Position numbers and translations under genes: made by a program
The notes under the pieces: model-generated
What the model was told of the DNA's origin: nothing
Databases searched by the model: none
The model's input: the letters and a program-made list of their open reading frames with translations, nothing else
Part shown: positions 45,258 through 54,663 of the stretch, one piece after another
Numbering within the stretch: position 1 is the first letter of the stretch
Layout of the letters: each line of letters starts with the position of its first letter
Source of the DNA: Betaproteobacteria bacterium
GTDB lineage: Bacteria; Pseudomonadota; Gammaproteobacteria; Burkholderiales; Eutrophovitaceae
Reading direction: 5' to 3'
Length of the DNA stretch: 62,120 nt
NCBI GenBank assembly: GCA_020346185.1
Contig: CP070775.1
Coordinates: forward strand, 1,357,875-1,419,994

Positions 45258-45578
45258 AATCCTACCCCCGTTTATTGATCAGGTTATTGTTGGTTGACTG
45301 GAAGACGCTCTGACTCGTTTGCCAAGCGCCACGAAACAAAAAAGGTCCCCTGTTCGCATCTCGCCTTTTCGAAACGCTAGCATAGTACTTAACGCGCCCG
45401 ATCACAATGCAAGTGCATGACATTGATCGCCAAAACTATTACTAGTCATCGGAGCAGGAACCAAGCGCTGGACAATCGGTCTCTATCGGTCAGAGATTCA
45501 CAGGCCGCGAGCCATTGGTGGTATCCTCGCTGCCCTTCACATCACGCTCAACTTGTTGAAATACGGAGGAGAAACTCG
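45258..45578. other. Intergenic, divergent promoter region
   Basis: About 320 bases between the oxidoreductase operon (minus) and the cupin gene (plus). The cupin frame is open back to 45417 but the ribosome binding site favours 45579. No operator recognised. Confidence 0.4.
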
Positions 45579-46085
45579 ATGCACCTGATGCTCAAGCTAC
45601 CGACGCTCACGCTCGGCTTGGCGGTTGCGGTGGCAGCGCTGCCAACGGCGCACAGCGATATGCACGGCGGCATGACCGTGAAGATGCGCAGCAATTATAT
45701 CGCCGACGATCCGGACAACCTGAAGTGGGAGCGCAACCGTGCAACGCCGTGGGGCATGCGTACTGTCATGCTCTACGGAGACCCAACCAAGCCTGGCCCA
45801 TACGTTTTCCGCGCCAAGATGCCTTCCGGCTACAAGCTGCCGCCACACCGGCACTCTGACACACGCACTGTGACCGTTCTCAAGGGCATCTACTGGGCTG
45901 GTGTTGGCGAGGAATACGACGCGCTGAAGATGCGCGAGCTCCACCCGGGTGCCTACTACATCACGCAAGCCGAAGTTCCCCATTACGCATGGGCACGTAA
46001 GGAAGTGATCATTCAGGAAATGGGCATGGGCCCAAATTCGGATATCCGCTTCGTGAATCCGGAGGACGATCCGCGCAACAACTAA
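45579..46085 (+). CDS. Exported cupin-domain protein
   Basis: A 168-residue protein with a signal peptide ending near AHS and a single cupin domain: PPHRHSDTRTVTVLKG carries the metal-binding His residues and HPGAYYITQAEVPHYAW the second motif. GGAGGAG precedes the ATG at 45579, deciding against the longer frame. Single-domain periplasmic cupins may be enzymes or sensors. It diverges from the molybdenum hydroxylase operon and may act on the same class of compounds. Confidence 0.78.
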   Translation: MHLMLKLPTLTLGLAVAVAALPTAHSDMHGGMTVKMRSNYIADDPDNLKWERNRATPWGMRTVMLYGDPTKPGPYVFRAKMPSGYKLPPHRHSDTRTVTVLKGIYWAGVGEEYDALKMRELHPGAYYITQAEVPHYAWARKEVIIQEMGMGPNSDIRFVNPEDDPRNN

Positions 46086-46119
46086 GGCAATAAATGAACT
46101 ATAAACAAGACTGTTGACG

Positions 46120-46152
46120 TTGAAAAAGGGCGGTAACGACGCCCTTTTTCAA
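46120..46152. terminator. Bidirectional terminator hairpin
   Basis: A perfect 13-bp stem, TTGAAAAAGGGCG with its complement, around a seven-base loop. The A-run and T-run in the stem give T-rich ends on both strands, serving the cupin gene and possibly the convergent gene at 46207. Confidence 0.85.
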
Positions 46153-46206
46153 TTTGGCATCAGCGCGTGACGCCCACCCGCACCCACCTCTTCGCGCCCT
46201 TCGCAA

Positions 46207-46617
46207 TTACGTCTTGTTAGCATGAGCGCACGCCACTTCAAGAGTCGCTTCGGCGTGGGAATTGGGCTTGACAGACAGCCATAGCCGACGCGGCATGTCT
46301 CCCGACGACCACACGACTGTACCAGTCTCGTCGAGCATTTCGATGCGCGTGACACGGTTCACCCGCAGTGCGCAATCCATTTCGACCAGTCCCCGCGTTT
46401 CTTTAAAGACAACCGGGCTGCCGCCCAAACTTTCGGTGAGTGTATGGTTGTAAATGCCGCGTTTGACAACATGCAGAGTGTCATCGGCCGTGGTAATCGA
46501 GTCGAGATCGACATAGAACTTTGCCTCCGGGTCGGCACCCACCTCGACCCACTTCTCCGCGAGTGCCTGAGGAATCAACCCCGCAAGCAACATGAAAATT
46601 CCGGTCAACGCCCGCAT
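46207..46617 (-). CDS. Exported adhesin-E-like protein
   Basis: A 136-residue exported protein with a signal peptide ending at ALA and GGGAGAG before the ATG at 46617. The mature part (KWVEVG, FYVDLDSI, an internal EMDCALR Cys and a C-terminal VACAH) resembles the surface-adhesin E-type small beta-barrel found in many proteobacterial secreted proteins. Two cysteines likely form a disulfide. Function is not known; adhesion is only a family label. Confidence 0.6.
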   Translation of the reverse strand: MRALTGIFMLLAGLIPQALAEKWVEVGADPEAKFYVDLDSITTADDTLHVVKRGIYNHTLTESLGGSPVVFKETRGLVEMDCALRVNRVTRIEMLDETGTVVWSSGDMPRRLWLSVKPNSHAEATLEVACAHANKT

Positions 46618-46705
46618 GGTCTCTCCCGTGCTGCGATCAAAAAATGACCATAACCAGAGTACTCTTCCGGGGCGCACGCGCCCGAGAAACCTCGATAGCC
46701 GGGAA

Positions 46706-47284
46706 CTACAATAGCAGACGCTGCACGAAATGCACCGTCTTCTCGCCAAGTTCCTCGAGTAATCGTTGCTGTGCCGGATCCTTCATTGCACCCTGCTCGT
46801 CGAATGCCTCGTGCGCTCTGCCAACACCAACCCGGTCGGGCACCACCACCATACCGAGATAGGCAAGCTGCGCGCGCAGCAGAAACTGTCCACGCAGCCC
46901 CGCCTGCGCACCCGGCGATGCCGACATCACGCCGGCAACCTTGTCGTTGAATGCAATCATGGGCTTCTCGTCACCTTCCCGGCGCGATGCCCAGTCCAGT
47001 GCGTTCTTGAGCAGAGCGGGGAACTGGCTGTTGTACTCAGGGGTGGCGACCAGCACGCCATGGTGTTCGATCAGTAGCCGCTTGAACGCCTTCGCTCCGT
47101 CCGGCAAGCCATGTTCGGCCTCGAGATCGCCGTCATAGATCGGCATTGAGAGGTCGCGGAAGTCTATAACCGTGACGTCCGCACCCGCAGCTCGGGCACC
47201 CGCAGCAGCTACCGCGACAACCTTACGGTTGAATGAAGCTTCGCGCAGGCTGCCTGCGAAGGCCAGCAATTTCGGCACGGACAT
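46706..47284 (-). CDS. NADPH-dependent FMN reductase
   Basis: A 192-residue flavodoxin-like NAD(P)H:FMN or quinone reductase of the ChrR/YieF/ArsH-related family. The phosphate-binding loop is GSLREASFN and the family motif is TPEYNSQFPALLKNALDW. Such enzymes reduce quinones, chromate and azo compounds by two-electron transfer and limit oxidative stress. The upstream frame of the adhesin-like gene overlaps it, but the chosen starts do not. Confidence 0.88.
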   Translation of the reverse strand: MSVPKLLAFAGSLREASFNRKVVAVAAAGARAAGADVTVIDFRDLSMPIYDGDLEAEHGLPDGAKAFKRLLIEHHGVLVATPEYNSQFPALLKNALDWASRREGDEKPMIAFNDKVAGVMSASPGAQAGLRGQFLLRAQLAYLGMVVVPDRVGVGRAHEAFDEQGAMKDPAQQRLLEELGEKTVHFVQRLLL

Positions 47285-47356
47285 CTATTCACTGCTCCTT
47301 GTCGAAAGCTACTTGGTCTTGTACAGGGTGTTGGATGGCCCCGGGTTTAAAAGGTT

Positions 47357-49114
47357 TCAGTTCGTGGCTGCCCTTTCCTCGCGCGGCAGCATGCGTGAGG
47401 TCAGCTCTTCGGCCCTCATCGGCTGACCAAACAGGAAACCCTGAGCATACTGGCAGCCGTACTCAGTCAGAAACGCCATCTGTGCGTCGTCTTCCACACC
47501 CTCCGCGATGACTTTCATCCCCAGGTTGTGGGCCAACGTAATGATCGCACGCACAATCGCGGCGTCATTCGGGTCAATTGAGATATCGCGAACGAAAGAC
47601 CGGTCAATCTTCAGCAAATCAAGCGGCAAACGCTTCAGGTAGGACAAGCTTGAATAGCCGGTACCAAAGTCATCGATTGAAACGCGCACGCCAAGGCATT
47701 TGAGCTTCTCTACCGTAACGATGGAGGCCTCCGCATCGTTCATAATCGCGCTTTCGGTCAGCTCGATTTCCAGCGATTCCGGTGAAACCTGCGCTTCGCT
47801 TGTGACGTCGCTCACGAGTTGAGCCACGTCGTACTGCTGAAACTGCCGGGCTGAGACGTTGACGGCGATCTGTGGTGACAATCCCATTTCTTGCCAGTCA
47901 CGGATCTGACGACAGGCGTCGCGCAGAACCCATTCGCCGATTTGACCGACGAGGCCGGATTCTTCGGCGACCGGTATGAACCGCGCCGGAGAGATCAGAC
48001 CATGCTTGGGATGATGCCAGCGCAACAGCGCTTCAGCTCCAATGATCTCACGCGTCGCCAAATTCACTTTGGGCTGATAAACAAGACGCATTTCATCGCG
48101 CTTGAGTGCGAGCCGCAAACCGGTCTCAAGGACCATGCGTTGCTGAACTTCCTCATTCAGTTCCCGGGTGAAGAACTGGTAGTTATTGCGCCCCAGTGTC
48201 TTCGCACTGTGCATGGCGGCATCAGCGTGCTTGGAGAGCGCGTCAGCGGATCTTGAATCATCCGGAAACATGCTCACTCCGATGGACGCGGAAACGAAAA
48301 CGTCCTCGCGCGCACCGGGAAACGGCCGCGCCATTTCAGACAGGATTCTGGCGGCACAGGCCGTTACATCGCCGAGACTCTCTGCAGCCGGGAATAGGAT
48401 GGTGAACTCGTCGCCACCGACGCGGGCGGCCGTGCTGCTATCGCCCATGCAACGTTTGATGCGTTCCGCAGCCGACTTGAGAATTTGATCGCCGACTTCA
48501 TGGCCGAGCGAATCGTTGATCATCTTGAAACGGTCGACGCCGACGTGCATCAGTGCAATGCGCTCGCGAGACCGTTTGGCGTTCGCGACGGCCTGGCTAA
48601 CGCGGTCGTACATCAGGGTACGGTTTGGCAAACCGGTCAATACGTCGTAGTTGGCAAGATACTGTGCACGCTCCTCCGCGTGTTTTCGCTCAGTGACGTC
48701 GCGCGAGGTCAGCACTACACCTCTAACGCCGGGGTGCTCGAGCAGGTTGTTGCCGAGCGTCTCGAGCCAAATCCATGAACCGTCGGCATGGCGGTAACGT
48801 AGCTCGATGAACACGGGGTCGCTGCCCGTCGCCAGCGTCTGAAACGCTTCACGGGCGCGATCGACATCAGCCGGGTGGACGGCGCGAAAAGGCGTCCTGC
48901 CGATCAACGAACCCGGTGGATATCCAACAATACGGGACGCCGCGGGCGACTCGTAAATGGTCTTGCCCACGCTGTCGTGGATGGTGATGATGTCAAATGA
49001 ATTTTGCACGAGCGCACGGAAGCGCTCCTCGCGCTCTTGTATTTCGCCATCAACCTGCAAGAGAGTGGCGACGCTTTTTAATATGCCTGGCTTCACTTGC
49101 TTCGTACCGCCCAC
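47357..49114 (-). CDS. PAS-GGDEF-EAL cyclic-di-GMP enzyme
   Basis: A 585-residue soluble protein: PAS at about residues 28-145 (with PAC), GGDEF at about 150-310 and EAL at about 330-580. The GGDEF motif is intact, as are GAEALLRW and DDFGTGYSS of the EAL domain, so both synthesis and breakdown of c-di-GMP are possible; EAL activity often dominates in such tandems. The start is GTG at 49114. There is no membrane segment, so the PAS domain senses a cytosolic signal. Confidence 0.92.
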   Translation of the reverse strand: MGGTKQVKPGILKSVATLLQVDGEIQEREERFRALVQNSFDIITIHDSVGKTIYESPAASRIVGYPPGSLIGRTPFRAVHPADVDRAREAFQTLATGSDPVFIELRYRHADGSWIWLETLGNNLLEHPGVRGVVLTSRDVTERKHAEERAQYLANYDVLTGLPNRTLMYDRVSQAVANAKRSRERIALMHVGVDRFKMINDSLGHEVGDQILKSAAERIKRCMGDSSTAARVGGDEFTILFPAAESLGDVTACAARILSEMARPFPGAREDVFVSASIGVSMFPDDSRSADALSKHADAAMHSAKTLGRNNYQFFTRELNEEVQQRMVLETGLRLALKRDEMRLVYQPKVNLATREIIGAEALLRWHHPKHGLISPARFIPVAEESGLVGQIGEWVLRDACRQIRDWQEMGLSPQIAVNVSARQFQQYDVAQLVSDVTSEAQVSPESLEIELTESAIMNDAEASIVTVEKLKCLGVRVSIDDFGTGYSSLSYLKRLPLDLLKIDRSFVRDISIDPNDAAIVRAIITLAHNLGMKVIAEGVEDDAQMAFLTEYGCQYAQGFLFGQPMRAEELTSRMLPREERAATN

Positions 49115-49590
49115 GAGGTATCGGCATTTCCACCGGCAGCGCCGACGCTCCCTGTCCCGACATCAGAGAGGTTTTGTTGTCTTTCGTGTGCCGCCCGATT
49201 CTATAACCAGCGCATTCCGATGAGCAATTTATTTGTATGACAAACCGATGCTTACGCGCACACCGTGGTACTGATGCGACATTCATGCCATATACTGTGA
49301 CCGTTCGGGGGATGATCTGCCACCACCAACCATTCGTTGCGCCGGACCCAGAGGCAAGGTATCAGGCTGGACTCGTCGATAAATGCCTTTCTCTGCCGGG
49401 TCAGCCGCCCCCTGCCGGCAGGGAGCAGAAACCGGTCCCGCGAAAAACCCCGGCGAGACGAAAGCTCCCTTTGCAACGGGTCATTTCTATCGAGAAGTTG
49501 ATATGCGCTCGGTGGCCGATCCGATAGAATCAAAGGGCCAGACCCAGCGTCGCCAATCCCCGACAGCATGATCACACCTATCGTCGTCCG
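49115..49590. other. Intergenic, no supported gene
   Basis: About 475 bases between divergent genes. Open frames on both strands have no start signals or domains. Promoters of both neighbours are expected here. Confidence 0.4.
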
Positions 49591-50406
49591 ATGAGAAGAG
49601 TTTCCAGTTTCCTTTGCGCGCTGGTGCAGGTTACGACAGTATCCGGCGCGCAAACAGCAGATGAAGTGATGGCGTCGGCAGGGCCACTATCATTTGCGAA
49701 CTTGCCTGCGGGTCAGGCGACGGCTGAGCTGAAAATAGACGAAGAAATTTCAGTATTAACCCGGGGCACACCTGTGGCGCGCGACTTCGATTGCCTGATC
49801 GAAGCGCGCCAGACGGTTGAAGTTCGCAGTTCGGTGGAAGCCGTGATCGAGAAGATTCACGTCAAGCGTGGTGACTTCGTGCGAAAAGGCAACGTGCTGG
49901 TGACACTCGAATCGGGCGCCGAGAAAGCGGCACTCGAGTTGGCCCGGTCGCGCGCAGCGATGCAGGGCGAACTAAAGGCGGCCGAGGCGCGGCTGGAGTT
50001 GGCCAGAAAAAAATGGCAGCAAGCTCAGGAGTTGTATGAGCAGAAGTTCGTTTCGGCCACCGCTCGCGATGAAGCGGTCGCCGAATACAAACTCGCAACA
50101 GAACAGTTGCGCCAGGCGCGCGAAAACAAGTTGCTGGCGCACTTGGAAGTCAAGCGCAGCTCGGAGATCCTGGCACTACGCACCATTCGCAGCCCGCTGG
50201 CAGGTGTGGTGGTTGAGACGGTGTTATCGCCAGGAGAATTCGCCACCAGCAACCTGAAGGATCCAATATTGAAGCTGGTCGAGATCAATCCGCTCAACGT
50301 CGAGGTTATCTTGCCAGTGAGCGAATTCGGCCGTATCAAAGCCGGCACCCAAGCTACCGTACTGCCGGAGAGGCCGATTGGTGGCGAGTACCGAGCCATC
50401 GTCTAA
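49591..50406 (+). CDS. HlyD/RND-type periplasmic adaptor, shortened
   Basis: A 271-residue membrane-fusion-type adaptor: signal-like N-terminus, a biotinyl-lipoyl half (VEVRSSVEAVIEKIHVKRGD), a long alpha-helical hairpin (about 100-185), the second lipoyl half (TIRSPLAGVVVETVLSPGE) and a beta-barrel ending at GGEYRAIV. Family members usually continue another 40-60 residues to finish the barrel, so the stop at 50406 looks premature. No RND pump or outer-membrane channel lies beside it. It may be a decayed adaptor or a short orphan. The ATG has no good ribosome binding site. Confidence 0.7.
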   Translation: MRRVSSFLCALVQVTTVSGAQTADEVMASAGPLSFANLPAGQATAELKIDEEISVLTRGTPVARDFDCLIEARQTVEVRSSVEAVIEKIHVKRGDFVRKGNVLVTLESGAEKAALELARSRAAMQGELKAAEARLELARKKWQQAQELYEQKFVSATARDEAVAEYKLATEQLRQARENKLLAHLEVKRSSEILALRTIRSPLAGVVVETVLSPGEFATSNLKDPILKLVEINPLNVEVILPVSEFGRIKAGTQATVLPERPIGGEYRAIV

Positions 50407-50610
50407 ATCTGCGTTGTCAAACACCTTCGGCAGGATCTGTACGGCTCGCCAACAATCCGTCCTTCAGCGAGAACACGCTCGCTGACGGCGGCCAGGTGCG
50501 AGCGTCGCGGCGACTCCTCCGGGAAGAAAGCGACCGGCGCGAACGCAGTTGCGCTTCTGGGTGAGACCAAGAGACGCCTCCACCTTGCAGCGCTTTGCTG
50601 CTTGTCCGAG

Positions 50611-52455
50611 TCAGGTGACTATCACACCCGTTGCAACTGAAAAACGCAAAGGCAATAACCCATTCAGCACGGTACGCGCGAGCGGCGCTGGTGCAGCCGT
50701 AGCGAGAGAAGCCAGCGTTTCTCCCGCGAGCGGCGCCCAACTGAAACCGCGTGAACCCATCGCGACGCAGCAACACAACCTTTCGGCGAGTTCGCCGACT
50801 ACCGGCAGTCGATCACGGCTGACGCAGCGCACCCCGGCCCAGCCCGACCCTGCAACGAGTTTCACGCTGTCAAACACCTCGGGCATGATGCGCGCAGCGC
50901 GCCGCAGGTTTGCTTCGTGATCGTCCTGCAATACGAGTGCTTCGGCTCGTGACTCGTCGAATGTCCCGCCCACGTAGTGATATCCGCGCAGTGGCGGCGT
51001 GACGTAGCCGTCTCTGCAAACGGGCATGCGCAGCGCCGCCGCAACCGCTGTGATCCCGGTCACTTGTCCCCGTGCCGGCCGAAGCCACGGTGCACCGTCC
51101 GCTGCCAGGCTCTGCAAACCGATTCCATTCGCCAGAACGGCCAGGTCGCCACTTGCTATGGTCCTGTTCTCCAAGTCGACAGCGCGGATAAAACCGCCCT
51201 CCGAGCTAATTGAATGCAATTCAACCGCTCCCCGGAACCGGATTAGCCGCGACATCGAATCGGCCAGCGCGGCGCACAAACTTTGACCCTCTATGAAGCC
51301 ACCGGAAGGAAACCACAGCGCGTCTTCTGTGACGGGCGCACCGCACAACAGGGTTGCTCGCTCGGCGTCGACAACACTGACCAGCCCAGCCGGATAGTCA
51401 AGCGTCCCGAGCGCGCGCACCAGCTTATCCCAATGCGCGGCGCTTCGCGCTAACTGAAGTACACCGGTTTCGCGCCAAGTTAATCCTGTTTGCCTTTTCA
51501 AATCGCGATACAGACGTACTGCATGCAGGAACGCCGCCCAGCCGAAACGGTTGCGGACCCCCGCATCGAGGGTCACGAACGGGCGCACTACCGCCGCCGG
51601 GTTGGACGAACTGCCGCCACCGGGCTCGGACCGGCAGTCGATGAGCTCCACCTCAATGCCTCGTCGAGCCAATGCAAAAGCGCATGACGTACCGGCAATC
51701 CCGGCACCGATAACGATCGCCTTGCGGGAATCAGCAGCGCTTTGCTTTCGACCAAGCATAGCGGCGGTCAACATGTCGCGCTTGCGCGCGAAACCCGGTT
51801 TTTTTTGCACCGAGAATCCCGCTTGCTCCAAGCCTTTGCGTACCAGGGCCGCCGAACTGTACGTTGCCGCAGTCGCGCCCGGTGCCGCGATACGCGCCAG
51901 CTGCGCAAAACACTTCTCCGACCACATGTCGGCATTTCTGGAAGGGGCAAATCCATCGAGAAAGAATGCGTCGGCGCAGGCATCGAGCTCGGAGAGCATT
52001 TCAACCGCTTCGCCCAGGAGCAAAGTCAGATTGATGCGCCCTTCATCAAAATGCAGCCGGTGAAATCCCGGAACAAGCGGCGGATAGGCATGCAGCAGTT
52101 CGCGCGAAAGCGTATCGAGCTGCGGCCATGCGCGCAGTATTTCTGTCAGGTCAGCCGCTGTGAACGGGTGCTTTTCGACCGATACAAAATCCAGCCGGCA
52201 TGCTGCCCCGCTGCATTTGAGCGCATCCCACGTCGCAAGAAAGTTCAGCCCGCAACCAAAACCGGTTTCGACGATGGTGAAGCTGCCCACGCCTTGCCAG
52301 CGCTGAGGCAATGCGTTACCGCCGAGGAACACATGGCGTGCCTCCGCGATCGCGCCGCCTACCGAGTGATAGACGTCAGCATAATCCGCCGAGTACAGGG
52401 CGCCATCCTTGAATGTGGCCCGTGCCGGCTGAATTCTGAAAGGAACGGTTTTCAT
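50611..52455 (-). CDS. mnmC: Bifunctional tRNA U34 modification enzyme MnmC
   Basis: A 614-residue two-domain enzyme. The N-terminal SAM-dependent methyltransferase (about 1-235) has ETGFGCGLNFL and DAFFLDGFAPSRNADMW; the C-terminal FAD oxidoreductase (about 245-end) has GAGIAGTSCAFALARRG and a RLPVVGEL closing region. It converts cmnm5s2U to nm5s2U and then mnm5s2U at the wobble position of some tRNAs. The ATG at 52455 is used; the frame is open to 52614 but that part is not family-like. Confidence 0.93.
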   Translation of the reverse strand: MKTVPFRIQPARATFKDGALYSADYADVYHSVGGAIAEARHVFLGGNALPQRWQGVGSFTIVETGFGCGLNFLATWDALKCSGAACRLDFVSVEKHPFTAADLTEILRAWPQLDTLSRELLHAYPPLVPGFHRLHFDEGRINLTLLLGEAVEMLSELDACADAFFLDGFAPSRNADMWSEKCFAQLARIAAPGATAATYSSAALVRKGLEQAGFSVQKKPGFARKRDMLTAAMLGRKQSAADSRKAIVIGAGIAGTSCAFALARRGIEVELIDCRSEPGGGSSSNPAAVVRPFVTLDAGVRNRFGWAAFLHAVRLYRDLKRQTGLTWRETGVLQLARSAAHWDKLVRALGTLDYPAGLVSVVDAERATLLCGAPVTEDALWFPSGGFIEGQSLCAALADSMSRLIRFRGAVELHSISSEGGFIRAVDLENRTIASGDLAVLANGIGLQSLAADGAPWLRPARGQVTGITAVAAALRMPVCRDGYVTPPLRGYHYVGGTFDESRAEALVLQDDHEANLRRAARIMPEVFDSVKLVAGSGWAGVRCVSRDRLPVVGELAERLCCCVAMGSRGFSWAPLAGETLASLATAAPAPLARTVLNGLLPLRFSVATGVIVT

Positions 52456-53379
52456 CAATGAATTTAAAACTGGCCCGCAACTAAGAGTTAGCGACCACCG
52501 CGCAAGGCGATCTGTGTTCGTTTGGTTGCAAGCGAACAAGACAGCACGACACCAGGTGTTGCGCAAGGTCCACAAGGTATCACGGACATGAAACCGATAA
52601 CCTTGCAGGCACACGGTGGTTCGGCTATCACGTCAGCGAGTCCGTTTGAGCTGCGCCTGGCAATTCCAGCGTCGCGCCATGATTGTCGATCGAAACAGTT
52701 TTTCATGTTTTCCTTGTTTCGCAGATAAACCGAATTCCAGATCGATGCTAACCATCGCTCACATCCTGGTCGCGGGTTACTTGGTCAAAGCTGCCAACAA
52801 TCTGCCTTGCACGACGTCGAGTTCAAATTCGCCGCCCTGGCCGGGATTCAGTTTTCCGGACCAACGCGCCGAACACAATCGTGTTACCAACTACGACCAC
52901 GTGCCTCAGCCGCCACTGATGTGTCGCGGGACTTCACGTTGGGCTAAAGCGCGTTCGCAGCCATGCCATGCCAATAAGACTGATGAACCCAGCGGCGCGT
53001 GCACATCTCAACGCGAACGCCGGCCAGGACAGTGGGTTGGAACCAGAGTCGCTTCCCCGACCTTAACTTGAGAAGGACGGCAAAACGACGTATCGGTAAT
53101 CAGAATCCCTACCTTTCGGTCAGATGATAAGCTTTCGCAAACAAGTTTGTCAGCTTCCTTCCCTAGCTGAATGAAAATAAAACAATTAACTGGTAACGCT
53201 TCATATTCCTTTGTCATTTTGACCGACCTCGTTTGAAAAAACCTGCCTTGTAATGCGTCCTGCGGCTTGAAGAATGAGACGTGGGCACACTAAAATTCAC
53301 GGCGTCGGAAAACGAAGAACAACACGCGATCGAGTTTGACGGGCCTCGTGACTGCCAGCTTGATTGGTGAAGGGAGCGC
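52456..53379. other. Intergenic, mostly empty
   Basis: About 925 bases between divergent genes. Only a short minus-strand frame at 53008-53217 has a plausible start. No RNA gene recognised; it is long for this window and may hold decayed genes. Confidence 0.4.
53008..53217 (-). CDS. Possible small hypothetical protein, 69 residues
   Basis: A GAGG lies about nine bases before the ATG, and the peptide (MTKEYEALPVNCFIFIQLG...) has a hydrophobic strand and three further cysteines. There is no family resemblance. Low-confidence call based on the start signals only. Confidence 0.25.
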   Translation of the reverse strand: MTKEYEALPVNCFIFIQLGKEADKLVCESLSSDRKVGILITDTSFCRPSQVKVGEATLVPTHCPGRRSR

Positions 53380-54096
53380 ATGCGCAAGGGGGCGTCTTTA
53401 GAGGTACGGCACAGGCTCTCGTTGGTTAGCGACGATCAGAGTTCGCTGCCACGCACTGCCTACCCGCAAACGGCGCGAAACCAGTTAAGCGTTGAAGTGC
53501 ACGAGGCGCGCACGCGCCAGGAAAAGGAACAACTGTTCCACTTTCGCTACCCGTTCGAAACCGAGATATTGGACGGGGTTCAGTGTCACACCGATCACCG
53601 CCGCAAGCGGGTCCAGGATGACCTCGACATTGGTGCTGCCAATCTGCTCGCCGTTCGCCAATCCGAGTTGGTCGGTGCGATTCGCATCAATTACGCGTGG
53701 CGCTGCGCGCTCGGCATTCATGCCGACTTTTACAGAATGCGCGAGGTGGCCGGCTCAGACCACCCGTCGCGCAGTTGCATCGTGAGCCGGCTCGTACTGG
53801 ATCCGGGGTCGAGGGGCGACCGGTTGGGCTACCGCCTTTGCACAGCCGCCTACCAGCACGCACTGGAGCATGGCGCCCGAATTGCGTTTCTGAACTGCAA
53901 AGATCATCTGATCTACTACTTTTCGGTCTTGGGGTTCAAGGCGTATATGGGCCGAACCTGGCACGCCGAGTACGGACAGGTGGTGCCGATGAAACTGGAC
54001 CTGCTCGACGAGAAGTACTTGATGTCGATCGGCTCACCGCTATTGCCGGTATTGCGCGGCTGGAAGCAATCGGGGCAACCGAGTCCCGTAGATTAG
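53380..54096 (+). CDS. GNAT-like N-acyltransferase
   Basis: A 238-residue acyltransferase. The core from about residue 36 resembles the FeeM/N-acyl amino acid synthase and autoinducer-synthase-like branch of GNAT enzymes: FHFRYPFETEI near the start, RLVLDPGSRGDRLGYRL as the acyl-carrier or CoA-binding segment, and YFSVLGFKAY. AGGGAG precedes the ATG. Related enzymes transfer fatty acyl groups from acyl carrier protein to amino acids. Substrate is unknown. Confidence 0.7.
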   Translation: MRKGASLEVRHRLSLVSDDQSSLPRTAYPQTARNQLSVEVHEARTRQEKEQLFHFRYPFETEILDGVQCHTDHRRKRVQDDLDIGAANLLAVRQSELVGAIRINYAWRCALGIHADFYRMREVAGSDHPSRSCIVSRLVLDPGSRGDRLGYRLCTAAYQHALEHGARIAFLNCKDHLIYYFSVLGFKAYMGRTWHAEYGQVVPMKLDLLDEKYLMSIGSPLLPVLRGWKQSGQPSPVD

Positions 54097-54173
54097 CCTG
54101 CTCCAAGCGAATCCGTTAACACCTCGCCAGAGATTTCCTAACGCTCTCCCATTGACTCATTCAGCCTCGCCGA

Positions 54174-54641
54174 CTAATCGGTGACACATTCGAGGCCTCG
54201 TTCTCGCATCTCAGAGCGACGCATCGGCATGCCGTCAATCAGGGCGAAGAGTTCTTTCAGATCGGGCGTTTGTCCGTAGCGTGCCTTGACTCCGCCGTCC
54301 TTGCCAACGAGCACGGCAGCAAACTCATCCTCCCGCACCCGCAAACGCGATCTGAGAGTGTCCGCCATTCCCGCATCGATCCTTGCCTCATCGAGACGGC
54401 TTTCACCCCGGCTCAGGATCCAGCCGATGACGATGTCACGGTCCGCGACTTCACATGCAGACGTTTGCAGCGCGTCGCGCGTTTGGCGTACGTCGGAATC
54501 TGCCGCATCCTCGGCAAAGATCAATAGCGCCCGATTCTTCCAGCGATATTGCGCCAACGGGTTGGACTGCGCCCACGTCAAAGTCTGCATCGACATCAGT
54601 AGCGCAAGCGTCAACGATAAATACTGCAGCCCTCGTCCCAT
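54174..54641 (-). CDS. DUF4174 exported protein
   Basis: A 155-residue exported protein with GGAGACGG before the ATG at 54641 and a signal peptide ending near TWA. The DUF4174 pattern is clear: RWKNRALLIFAEDAADSD, VLVGKDGGVKARY and the closing IDGMPMRRSEM. The fold resembles thioredoxin-like proteins but lacks the CxxC pair. It follows the esterase gene by 22 bases and is probably in one operon with it. Confidence 0.85.
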   Translation of the reverse strand: MGRGLQYLSLTLALLMSMQTLTWAQSNPLAQYRWKNRALLIFAEDAADSDVRQTRDALQTSACEVADRDIVIGWILSRGESRLDEARIDAGMADTLRSRLRVREDEFAAVLVGKDGGVKARYGQTPDLKELFALIDGMPMRRSEMRERGLECVTD

Positions 54642-54663
54642 CTTTCCGTCTCCTGCAAAGACA

